Source of the DNA: an uncultured Prevotellaceae bacterium
Lineage (GTDB): Bacteria > Bacteroidota > Bacteroidia > Bacteroidales > Bacteroidaceae
Direction of reading: 5' to 3'
Length of the DNA stretch: 64,000 nucleotides
NCBI GenBank assembly: GCA_902768785.1
Contig: CACXMM010000001.1
Coordinates: forward strand, 248,001 to 312,000
Part shown: positions 36,205-43,627 of the stretch, piece after piece
Position numbering within the stretch: position 1 is the first letter of the stretch
How the letters are laid out: each line of letters begins with the position of its first letter
Made by a program: the position numbers and the translations under genes
The notes under the pieces: model-generated
The model's database searches: none
The model's input: the letters and a program-made list of their open reading frames with translations, nothing else
Told to the model about the DNA's origin: nothing

Positions 36205-36360
36205 GTTTCGTTATATCGTTGTTTTGATGGTTCAAATTTCGATGTTTCACTTTTCGTTATATCGATATAACGGTATATCGATATTTCGATGTTACGGTAT
36301 TTCGGTATGTCGGTATATCGGTATGTCGGTATTTCGTTATTTCGATATATCGTTAACAAA
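36205..36360. repeat. Short-period CGGTATATCGGTATGT repeats
   Basis: Dense 8- to 9-base repeats (CGGTATGT, CGGTATAT, CGATATTT, CGTTATAT) between GH130 and GH26. The last codons and stop of the GH26 gene (NDISK) fall inside this block. A small frame through it has only repeat-derived residues and is not a gene. Confidence 0.85.
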
Positions 36361-37455
36361 AAGAGTTTTATCATTGGCATAGAATTCCTTGAAGAAGGGA
36401 GCATCCGCTTTTGAGGGAGCTGGACCGAACCACTCCTCCTTATAGTTACGCCATGTCAGCAGGTAGCTGATGGGGAAATCCTGCACGGCAGGCAGCAGAG
36501 TTGATGACCACCAGTCAGGCTGTGTCATGTTCTTCATACCCGTTTCTGTCAGGGCAGGAATCAGGTTGTGTTCCTTTGCCACCTCACAGAGCACCTGGAG
36601 GTTCTGCTTAGTACGGGAGATAAAGGCATCTTTCTCCTCGGGCACCCACTGATAGCCGTCCAGACCTATCATACTCACGCGGTCATCACCCGGATAGCGG
36701 TCAAGCAGTCGTTCTGCCGTCAGGTTGTCCTGACAACCAGGGGAATATGACCATACCAAGTTATCGTAGCCATCAGCGTTGAGCTTGTCCTGCAGCATAT
36801 TCCATAGCGCTTTATATTCCTCCACGGTACAGAGTTTCTCACCCCACCAGAACCAAGAGCCTGAGTTCTCATGCCAAGGACGGAAGATGATGGGGATTTT
36901 TTTGCCGTTATCATCTGTCAGGGTAGCGAGGAAGTCAGACACGCGCTGCATCCAGCCCTCGAATTTCTCATGGAACTCCCCACCGGGCAGAATCTTCTTC
37001 ACGACGGCAGAGTCGCTGACATCCCAGGCCGTTCCTTCAGGGAATTTCTGTCCTGCCCAGCCACCACCATCGATGGTAGTCACGGGATTCCGCGGATGCC
37101 AGCTCAGAGTGATGATACCCCCGCGACGGTAATGGTTCTGAATCTCCTCTGTCATACGAGTAAAGGGCACACTGTCGAGGTTCTTCTTGTCACCCATCTC
37201 AATACCACCGAGGTCGAATCCCATGATGGCGGGATAGTCGCCACATACATTCTTCACATCACTGGAGTCCTGGTCGTACTCCCAAGTCAGACCGTACATC
37301 GGGTCATCCTGGTGTCCGTACATGACACCCTTCTGTCGGAGGGTGTCCAGTCGTTCCATCAACTGCTGAGCTCCAGTCTTCTGTGGCTCAGTCTGATTTG
37401 TAGTGCATGCAGCTACTGCTGCAACAGTCACAACTGCCATCAATACTTTCTTCAT
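36337..37455 (-). CDS. GH26 beta-mannanase, lipoprotein
   Basis: 372 residues. Signal peptide with lipobox ending at C17 (VAAVAAC), so it is a lipoprotein, probably at the outer membrane. The GH26 barrel has the acid/base motif IIFRPWHENSGSWFWWG and the nucleophile in ALTETGMK; YGHQDD near the N-terminus is also conserved. This group includes the Bacteroides enzyme that releases mannobiose from mannan, which is then handled by the epimerase and GH130 genes here. Confidence 0.93.
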   Translation of the reverse strand: MKKVLMAVVTVAAVAACTTNQTEPQKTGAQQLMERLDTLRQKGVMYGHQDDPMYGLTWEYDQDSSDVKNVCGDYPAIMGFDLGGIEMGDKKNLDSVPFTRMTEEIQNHYRRGGIITLSWHPRNPVTTIDGGGWAGQKFPEGTAWDVSDSAVVKKILPGGEFHEKFEGWMQRVSDFLATLTDDNGKKIPIIFRPWHENSGSWFWWGEKLCTVEEYKALWNMLQDKLNADGYDNLVWSYSPGCQDNLTAERLLDRYPGDDRVSMIGLDGYQWVPEEKDAFISRTKQNLQVLCEVAKEHNLIPALTETGMKNMTQPDWWSSTLLPAVQDFPISYLLTWRNYKEEWFGPAPSKADAPFFKEFYANDKTLFVNDISK

Positions 37456-37464
37456 ATTCTTTAA

Positions 37465-37566
37465 TTTTTCAATTCTTCACCTCTTCAATTCTTCAATTCT
37501 TCAATCCTTCAATCCTTCAATTCTTCAATTCTTCAATCCTTCAATTCTTCAATTCTTCACCTCTTC
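37465..37566. repeat. TTCAATTC/TTCAATCC short-period repeats
   Basis: About twelve copies of an 8- to 9-base unit (CTTCAATTC) between the esterase and GH26 genes. The last four codons and stop of the esterase (ELKR, TGA) lie inside it. The same family makes the NuoB tail. Confidence 0.85.
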
Positions 37567-38879
37567 AATTCTTTCAACAGCCATGCTTCCCACTCATCCC
37601 ACTGCTCCTGGTACCAGAAATGCCAAGTCTGCTGGTAGGGAGAGATGGTCTTGGGACCTGTCACAATGTTGTAGGTCTCCCACGCAGTCGTCGGAGGTAC
37701 CACATCGTCGTTGTAGCCAAAGGAGAACCATCCGTTCTGTTTGTCGGTGATCAGCCGTGCGAAGTTGATCCCGTCATAATACCTACTCACCTCTATCTTA
37801 TTTTTCATCTCTCCTCTCTCATCTTTCATCTTTCCACTTTCATCCCTGCTGTCTCCACTGTAGAAATAATGTGGCCATCCGCAGGCAATGCCTTTCAGGG
37901 AATTGGTATGGTCGCAGAGTGCGGCATGCACGGGAGCATAGAACGTGATACGTTTGTCAAGCCCCGCCGTAGCCAGGGTGAGGAAACCGCCCTGTGAAGA
38001 GCCCGTCACCCCGCACTGTTTCCCGTTCCAAGGTGTGTATTGCTCGATGTAGTCAAGAGCACGGATGCAGCCCAGAACCACCCGTTTATAGTAATGCTTG
38101 TCACGATTATCCATATTGAACTCCCAATAACCCATCAGTGCTCCGTTGAACACATCATCATACACCTTCTGTTCCATCGTCACGGGGATACCATGGATGC
38201 CGATCTCTAAGGTGATAGCACCTTGTGAGGCCGTATAGACATCCCCACCGTATGGACGCACACCGGCACCGGGCACACGCAGCAGCGCTGGGTACTTCCC
38301 TTCTTTTACAGGGACACAAAGGATGCCATAGGTACGGTAGTTAGGTTGAATATTCTGGAACGACACCTCATAGACATTCACATCCTTTGTACACCGCTCA
38401 GGCAACAGTCGTTTGGTGGGGTTGAGGTCGGTTTTTCGGGCTTCAGCTATCGCATTCTGCCAGAATGAGGAGAAATCCTCCGGCATCACGGTTGAAGGCT
38501 GTAGCTTCTCAGGAGAGAAGGCTGCGGTACAAGCCTGCTGATAATCTTTTCCTCCCACATGGGCAACCACCTTCAGACGGTAGAACCCAGGCTGTTTCAT
38601 CGTTCCCGTCCAGGTCATCGTACCATCCTTTAAGGTCACTCCCGTCTTTTTCACCTCGGGATACATCTCTGGTCCTGCTTCAAAATCCACTTGAGCATTC
38701 TCAATCAAAGTACTTGACCGTAAGACGTTTACCACGAACTTACACTTCTCACCTACCCGATATGTCCAATCCTTATGGTCGGGAGTGACGGTAACTACGA
38801 TATTGTTCCCTCTAATCTGTGCATGCAAGGGCATCAAGGCCATCAGGGCCAACAGCAAAGCGAGCGTTTTCTTCTTCAT
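37557..38879 (-). CDS. Secreted acetyl esterase (AXE1 / CE7-like)
   Basis: 440 residues from MKKKTLALLL (ATG at 38879), with a signal peptide ending ...MPLHAQ. Residues about 25-130 form an N-terminal beta domain; then an alpha/beta-hydrolase of the AXE1 family with the GSSQGG nucleophile elbow, RVPGAGVRPYGG, and a C-terminal His region (TWHFWYQEQWDEWEAWL). It probably removes acetyl groups from mannan before cleavage. Residues about 340-361 (RDESGKMKDERGEMK) are coded by a TCATCTTTCATC-type repeat at 37796-37858, matching intergenic repeats elsewhere in this window. Confidence 0.88.
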   Translation of the reverse strand: MKKKTLALLLALMALMPLHAQIRGNNIVVTVTPDHKDWTYRVGEKCKFVVNVLRSSTLIENAQVDFEAGPEMYPEVKKTGVTLKDGTMTWTGTMKQPGFYRLKVVAHVGGKDYQQACTAAFSPEKLQPSTVMPEDFSSFWQNAIAEARKTDLNPTKRLLPERCTKDVNVYEVSFQNIQPNYRTYGILCVPVKEGKYPALLRVPGAGVRPYGGDVYTASQGAITLEIGIHGIPVTMEQKVYDDVFNGALMGYWEFNMDNRDKHYYKRVVLGCIRALDYIEQYTPWNGKQCGVTGSSQGGFLTLATAGLDKRITFYAPVHAALCDHTNSLKGIACGWPHYFYSGDSRDESGKMKDERGEMKNKIEVSRYYDGINFARLITDKQNGWFSFGYNDDVVPPTTAWETYNIVTGPKTISPYQQTWHFWYQEQWDEWEAWLLKELKR

Positions 38880-39073
38880 ATAGGTTATAATAGATATCAA
38901 TTCAAACACGCTACAAAATTAACACTTTTTTTGCAAAAGAGACAATACTATTTTACCATTTATCAACACTTTACCCGAAATGACCGTTAATAATCTTTAA
39001 ACCACACAAAAGAAAAGGGGCCGCCCGCAGGCAGCCCCCAATGATTCAGATGTTTGAGTTAATTTTGTGACTA

Positions 39074-40420
39074 TTATTTTACCACATACTTCTTACCATT
39101 ACGGATCACGATTCCCTTGTAGTTAGCGGAAACCTTCTGACCAGCCACGTTGTATGCAGGAGCACTCTCTGTCTTCTCGGCTACAGCGGCATTGATACCG
39201 GTGGTGATCTTGATCAGCTCTACGTTCTTAATGGTAAAGCCTAAGCCCTGGAAACGGAGACCGCTCGACTGGAGTTCAGCAAGAGCCTCAGCAGGTATTG
39301 GAGCCTCGAAATAGGTGTCGCCATCCTTCTTCTGACTCTGGAGTTCTGTAAAGTCAGACCAGTCAGAAACATGCTTATAGATAGGATTATAATCAGAACC
39401 CTTATCGATAAAGTTCACACGGATGATATCACCAACAGCAGCATCAGCAAACTTATCAGCCTCGATGACGATGGTGGAACCCCAGCTGTTGAAGACTTCC
39501 TCACCCGACCAGATGACTACAGCACCATCCTCAGAAGGAGCAAGTTCCTTCGACAGGTACATAGCAGTGATGACCATCTTGGTTTCCACGGCAGTCTTTT
39601 CTTTCGTGCTCCAGTCCTCTATGGTAGGATCAGGGAAGTTGAAGTTCTGGAATGCCATCTGACTGATGTTCTCCCAACCTGTCAGGTCAACATAGTAGGT
39701 CTTCGGTGTCTCAGAAGCAGTGATCATCAAAGAGTTCTGCACACCAGTGTCCGGTGTACCCTGCAACACGAGCTGTACATCACCAGTCGTAGAAGCAACC
39801 TCAATAACCAGAGAATTGAAGCCAGCAGGATTCAGCTCACCGAACCACTTGCTGTGCCAACCAGCACCACCAGCAGCGAGGACGAAAGCATCGTCTGCAG
39901 CCACATAGCTGGCAAAATCCTTGTAGTTGATCACCATAGTACTCGGACCTTCACCCTTGGCTTCCTCATATTCGGCGATGGTTCCGGCATACACACCCAA
40001 TACTGTGGCAGCACCTACACCTTTTGCCTGAAGCCACACCTGAGCAACAACAGCTTTGTCAGCATCGTTGGAAATGTCAACACCTACAGCCTGAGCACCT
40101 GGAGAGCAGGATGCAGTGATCGCTTTCTTGCTATCATCGGTAACCTTTACCTCTCCTTCCTCAATCACGCCATGCTCCAGACAGAAGTTCAAGTCAGCTG
40201 TCACATCAGCCAGTTCCACCCATATACACTCATAGTTTGAGAAATCGGGAGTAGTACCCAGCCAAAAACCAGCTCCGCTCCATGCGGTACTAAAGTTAAT
40301 GGTTCCGTTATCAATGGTAACGGCATCGCTCCAGGGATTCCAAGACCCCTCTAACTGGGTCTTTGCATTCATACTCACTGCCAAGAAAGCAGCTGCAATC
40401 AGCGTAAATAATTTTTTCAT
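39074..40420 (-). CDS. Secreted beta-sandwich protein with sorting tail, likely glycan binding
   Basis: 448 residues with signal peptide (MKKLFTLIAAAFLAVSMNA). Two or three jelly-roll-like segments follow: about 22-155 (WNPWSDAVTIDNG, WLGTTPDFSNYECIWVELAD), 160-290 (INYKDF, VLAAGGAGWHSKWFG) and 300-400 (VIWSGEEVFNSWG), all rich in Trp and aromatic residues as in carbohydrate-binding modules. The end (GINAAV, YNVAGQKV, IVIRNGKKYVVK) is a type IX sorting tail. Located between the GH5 mannanase and the esterase, so a mannan-binding role is likely, but it is not a family I can name. Confidence 0.8.
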   Translation of the reverse strand: MKKLFTLIAAAFLAVSMNAKTQLEGSWNPWSDAVTIDNGTINFSTAWSGAGFWLGTTPDFSNYECIWVELADVTADLNFCLEHGVIEEGEVKVTDDSKKAITASCSPGAQAVGVDISNDADKAVVAQVWLQAKGVGAATVLGVYAGTIAEYEEAKGEGPSTMVINYKDFASYVAADDAFVLAAGGAGWHSKWFGELNPAGFNSLVIEVASTTGDVQLVLQGTPDTGVQNSLMITASETPKTYYVDLTGWENISQMAFQNFNFPDPTIEDWSTKEKTAVETKMVITAMYLSKELAPSEDGAVVIWSGEEVFNSWGSTIVIEADKFADAAVGDIIRVNFIDKGSDYNPIYKHVSDWSDFTELQSQKKDGDTYFEAPIPAEALAELQSSGLRFQGLGFTIKNVELIKITTGINAAVAEKTESAPAYNVAGQKVSANYKGIVIRNGKKYVVK

Positions 40421-40439
40421 AAGCTTTTTGTTTTAAATG

Positions 40440-40500
40440 GTTATTCTATATACTTTGAACTTTGAACTTTGAACATTGATCTTTGAACTTTGAACTTTAT
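40440..40500. repeat. CTTTGAA repeats
   Basis: About six copies of CTTTGAA (ACTTTGAACTTTGAAC...) in the gap upstream of the binding protein gene. The same motif recurs near 42208-42240 and, reversed, at 53037-53095. Confidence 0.8.
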
Positions 40501-40534
40501 GATTAGAAGATGTATCGAGAGAACGAGGGCACCC

Positions 40535-41821
40535 CTATTCTCTATTCAACTTCTTCACCATCTCCTTGATCACTGCAATCGTGGAGAGATCTGTTGAGAA
40601 CACGGAATTGAGACCCTGAGCCTCCTGGGCGGGATCACCTGTATAGTCATCCCCCACCATCCACTGGTCATGAACGGGAACGGCTTCACCGCCCCATCCC
40701 CAGAAGTTACATCCGGCGAAGTGTCCGCCACTCAGGGCATTGTCGGCCACCAACGAGAACACAAAGCGGTAATAGTCATCGCGCACCGTAGTGGTGCTCT
40801 CTTGCGAGAAAGAGAAGCCATCGCGTGGGAAGCCGAACTCCTCCATCACTACCGGTTTGTTCAACCGGTCAGCCACAACCAGGTGCTCATCAATATACCT
40901 TTTGGTGTTCTCACAGCTCCGCTGCAAGTCCTTCCTCAAGGTACGCTGATGTGCCCAGCTCCAGTTATAGGGCCACAGGTGGATATTCATATAGTCGATG
41001 TTCCGGTCGGCACAAATCTGCTCATACAACTTCATATCGTTTTCGCAGCCCCATGAGCCCTCACTGCCGATAGAGATCAGATGGTTCTTATCCAATGAGC
41101 GAATCAAGGAAGAGGTCTCCGCCAACCATTGAGCAAACGGCTGCTTGGCCTCCTCACTGAACGCACGCGGCTCATTACCGATCTGCCACGACATGATAGC
41201 AGGATCATCGGTGTATTTCTTTCCAGTATAGCGATTGGTGCGGGTAACCACATCCCTCACGTAGTTGTAGAACAGCTCATGCGCCTTTGTGTTCGAGGCA
41301 TATTTGCTCATGGCGTTCATGAAAGCGGTATAGCCTGCCTCGTCGGGACGCGGCTGTCTGCCGGCACCGGCATGCTCCAAGTAGAAGCCATAGCCCCCAC
41401 TCCATTCCCAGGAGTTGTTCAGGTAGAGCACTGCCACCATCTGTCGCTTCCCCATTTCCATGAGCAGGTAGTCAAGACCGGCGAAGATGGTGTCATTATA
41501 GACGCCTGGGGCAATTTGCAAGGTGGGCTCCACCTTGGTCTTCACTCCCCGCTCGCCATCGCTACCCACAAGGATACGCAGGTTATCGATGCCCATGGCT
41601 TTGAGGTTGTCCAGTTCACGGATCAGTCGTTCACGGTTTCCGCCCTGTCCCTCACTGCCGAGGATGGCACCATACCAGAAGTTGGTGCCGACATAATAAT
41701 ATGGCTGTCCGCCACGGAGGAACCTGCCGTCTTTCACTTGTACAAATGGGGACGACTCCCCTTTGGCAAAAGCAGATGTCATGATCGTAACGATGAGTAA
41801 CAGTACCGTTATTCTTTTCAT
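40535..41821 (-). CDS. GH5 beta-mannanase
   Basis: 428 residues from MKRITVLLL (ATG at 41821), signal peptide ending near AFAKG. The GH5 barrel (subfamily 7-like) shows YVGTNFWYG, NLRILVGSDGE, the acid/base Glu in IGNEPRAF, and the nucleophile in VVMEEFGFPRD, with HLWPYNW before it. It cuts beta-1,4-mannan chains. It is the first gene of the mannan locus, with its own promoter box 29 bases upstream. Confidence 0.93.
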   Translation of the reverse strand: MKRITVLLLIVTIMTSAFAKGESSPFVQVKDGRFLRGGQPYYYVGTNFWYGAILGSEGQGGNRERLIRELDNLKAMGIDNLRILVGSDGERGVKTKVEPTLQIAPGVYNDTIFAGLDYLLMEMGKRQMVAVLYLNNSWEWSGGYGFYLEHAGAGRQPRPDEAGYTAFMNAMSKYASNTKAHELFYNYVRDVVTRTNRYTGKKYTDDPAIMSWQIGNEPRAFSEEAKQPFAQWLAETSSLIRSLDKNHLISIGSEGSWGCENDMKLYEQICADRNIDYMNIHLWPYNWSWAHQRTLRKDLQRSCENTKRYIDEHLVVADRLNKPVVMEEFGFPRDGFSFSQESTTTVRDDYYRFVFSLVADNALSGGHFAGCNFWGWGGEAVPVHDQWMVGDDYTGDPAQEAQGLNSVFSTDLSTIAVIKEMVKKLNRE

Positions 41822-41849
41822 ATGTTGACTTGTTATGTTGTTGTCGGGT

Positions 41850-41879
41850 GCAAAATTAATCATAATCTTTGAAAAACAA
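41850..41879 (-). promoter_or_regulatory. Promoter of the mannan locus
   Basis: Minus-strand TAATTTTGC (plus 41850-41858), 18-nt spacer and TTG (plus CAA at 41877-41879). Confidence 0.6.
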
Positions 41880-41930
41880 TGATACTTTATTGTCAAATGC
41901 TAATATTTTATTATTTTGTTTGCATAGAAA

Positions 41931-42033
41931 CCTCTTCTTCACTCTTTTCTTTGGCACAAAAAAAACTTCTTCTTCACTCTTTTCTTTGGCGCAAAGAAAA
42001 CCTCTTCTTCACTCTTTTCTTTGGCGCAAAGAA
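41931..42033. repeat. Three tandem copies of a 35-base unit
   Basis: Units start at 41931, 41966 and 42001 (consensus opens CCTCTTCTTCACTC and ends TTTGGCGCAAAG). Frames running through it are not supported as genes. Confidence 0.85.
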
Positions 42034-42583
42034 AAGAGACAAAAGAAACATCCACCCTAACCCGTCCTTCCCCTATATGGGAAGGCTCAACCGCATTCCC
42101 GAGCTCGCTCGCCTACCCGTAGCCTTTCCTCTCGTCGCTCTTAAACTTAGGTAAGCTCGCCCCATCAAAGGGGCGGCTTGTCTTTCTTTTCGGCTGGCGC
42201 ACTGTCCTTTGATCTTTGAACTTTGATCTTTGAACTTTATGATTACCTCTGTGGTCGTACAGACTCATCCGTGCGATTCGTGCAATCCGTGTTCCGTTCA
42301 TCATCAGCCGTACAGGCTGATTATATTTCTGCGATTTCCGTGATATCTGTGTGACCCAACCTCAGCCGTACAGGCTGAAAATATTTCTGCAATTTCTGCA
42401 ATTTCTGCGGGACCTTTTATAACCCTCAGAATTTCAGGGACCATCAGCCGTACAGGCTGAAAATATTTCTGCAATTTCTGCCATTTCTGCGGGACCCTTA
42501 AAACAGCCGTACAGGCTGAAACCGCAACCCGTGATATCTATGACCTTAACTATTATCCCTTTGGGATTCTCCGCTAACTCTGT
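42034..42583. repeat. Repeat-filled gap with CAGCCGTACAGGCTG palindromes
   Basis: No gene supported. Four copies of the palindrome CAGCCGTACAGGCTG lie at about 42306, 42363, 42445 and 42485-42520, each followed (except the last) by an ATTTCTGCAATTTCTGC tract and then GGGACC or GTGTGACC. The tracts point the same way, i.e. right-hand arms only. CTTTGAAC repeats (42208-42240) and an RNA-hairpin-like CGCCCC..GGGGCG (42157-42176) are also present. Confidence 0.8.
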
Positions 42584-43522
42584 TTACTCTGCGTGAGATA
42601 AAAATGTCAATTCAAGCAACCCTTCCATCGGACTCTTGGCAATCGTTCCCATCTGGAAGCCCTCTTCCGCTGCCACCTCCCTCAGGATGTCCTGATAATG
42701 GTAAGCGATGCTACCAATGGCCCCCACGGGGAGGTCAGGACGTCCGTAACGAACGATATTCTTTCTGAAGAAATCACGGAAATTCTGCTTCACCAGATCA
42801 CGTAAAGGCTCCACGTCCAGATGCTGACCAATATATAAAGAGGTGGAGGCCAGGAAACGGTTGGCCATGGGCTCACGATACACCTTATTAATAATTATGG
42901 GATAGGTAAGACCTGTTGTCTGGAGGAAATCGTCCTTCATCCACAACGGCAGTGCCCCCTTGAACAGCGCGTTCATGAACAACTTGCCCAGCACGGCACC
43001 ACTGCCCTCATCGCCAAGGACATACCCTAATGGCGGAATGTTCGCCACGATGTCGTGCCCATCGTACAGACAAGAGTTAGAGCCAGTACCTAAGATACAG
43101 GCGATACCCTCACTGTGCTGGCACACCGCCCGAGTCGCTCCCAACAGGTCACTGGCTACTTCGATAGTCTCTGTCTGAGGAAACACCTCTCGCAGCACCT
43201 TCTCCACCAACCCTTTTTTCTCAGGGATGCAACCGGCGCCGTAAAAAAAAATTTTCGAGGAAGGAGGAAGGAGGAGGGAGGAAGGAGATATGCTTTGAGT
43301 TTCGGTGGCGCGAGATATGTACCCCCGTATATCTGTACTATTCCCCTTCGTCCTTCGTCCCTCGTCCTTCCTCGGGAAAAGTTGTTCTACAACTTTTCCA
43401 ATCTCCTCCGCCGTCTGATGCACCGGATTGATGCCTTGCGTTTCCACCCTGTGCACGATGGTGCCATTCTCCACCCATGCCCAATCGGTCTTCGTACTCC
43501 CTGAGTCAGCTATCAGTATCAT
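42584..43522 (-). CDS. BadF/BcrA-type ATPase, N-acetylglucosamine-kinase-like
   Basis: 312 residues from MILIADSGSTKTDW (ATG at 43522). The ASKHA fold has the phosphate-1 motif DSGSTKTDW, the second loop ACILGTGSNSCLYDG and LGDEGSGAVLGK. It probably phosphorylates an amino sugar such as GlcNAc. Residues about 51-89 are an insertion (Arg/Lys-rich, then Ser-rich) where close relatives run directly on; its DNA (43256-43374) is a pair of complementary GGAAGGAGG arms with a 58-base middle. The frame is kept. Confidence 0.88.
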   Translation of the reverse strand: MILIADSGSTKTDWAWVENGTIVHRVETQGINPVHQTAEEIGKVVEQLFPRKDEGRRTKGNSTDIRGYISRATETQSISPSSLLLPPSSKIFFYGAGCIPEKKGLVEKVLREVFPQTETIEVASDLLGATRAVCQHSEGIACILGTGSNSCLYDGHDIVANIPPLGYVLGDEGSGAVLGKLFMNALFKGALPLWMKDDFLQTTGLTYPIIINKVYREPMANRFLASTSLYIGQHLDVEPLRDLVKQNFRDFFRKNIVRYGRPDLPVGAIGSIAYHYQDILREVAAEEGFQMGTIAKSPMEGLLELTFLSHAE

Positions 43523-43568
43523 AGATCTTCTTCTGATGTTCAATTGATAAATTATTAAAAATTACAGT

Positions 43569-43577
43569 GCAAATATA
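43569..43577 (-). promoter_or_regulatory. -7 box of the sugar kinase gene
   Basis: Plus-strand GCAAATATA reads TATATTTGC on the minus strand, 47 bases upstream of the kinase start; divergent to the MscS promoter. Confidence 0.55.
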
Positions 43578-43599
43578 CATATAATGCGGGAAAAATACG

Positions 43600-43608
43600 T
43601 ATTTTTGC
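43600..43608 (+). promoter_or_regulatory. -7 box of the MscS gene
   Basis: TATTTTTGC, 20 bases upstream of the ATG. Confidence 0.55.
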
Positions 43609-43627
43609 AAGCAAAACGAAGAAAAAG

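Noticed and set aside
36201-36404. 67-residue frame on the minus strand between GH130 and GH26
   Set aside because: It translates the CGGTATATCGG repeats and overlaps the GH26 end.
37403-37997. Plus-strand frames over the esterase end
   Set aside because: Derived from TTCAATTC repeats and antisense to real coding sequence.
41869-42154. Small plus-strand frames through the 35-base repeats
   Set aside because: They repeat the same peptide because the DNA repeats; no promoter or homologue.
42113-42304. 63-residue minus-strand frame
   Set aside because: Made of repeats only.
41931-42520. CRISPR array
   Set aside because: Repeats are tandem or palindromic arms without regular unique spacers, and no cas gene is present.
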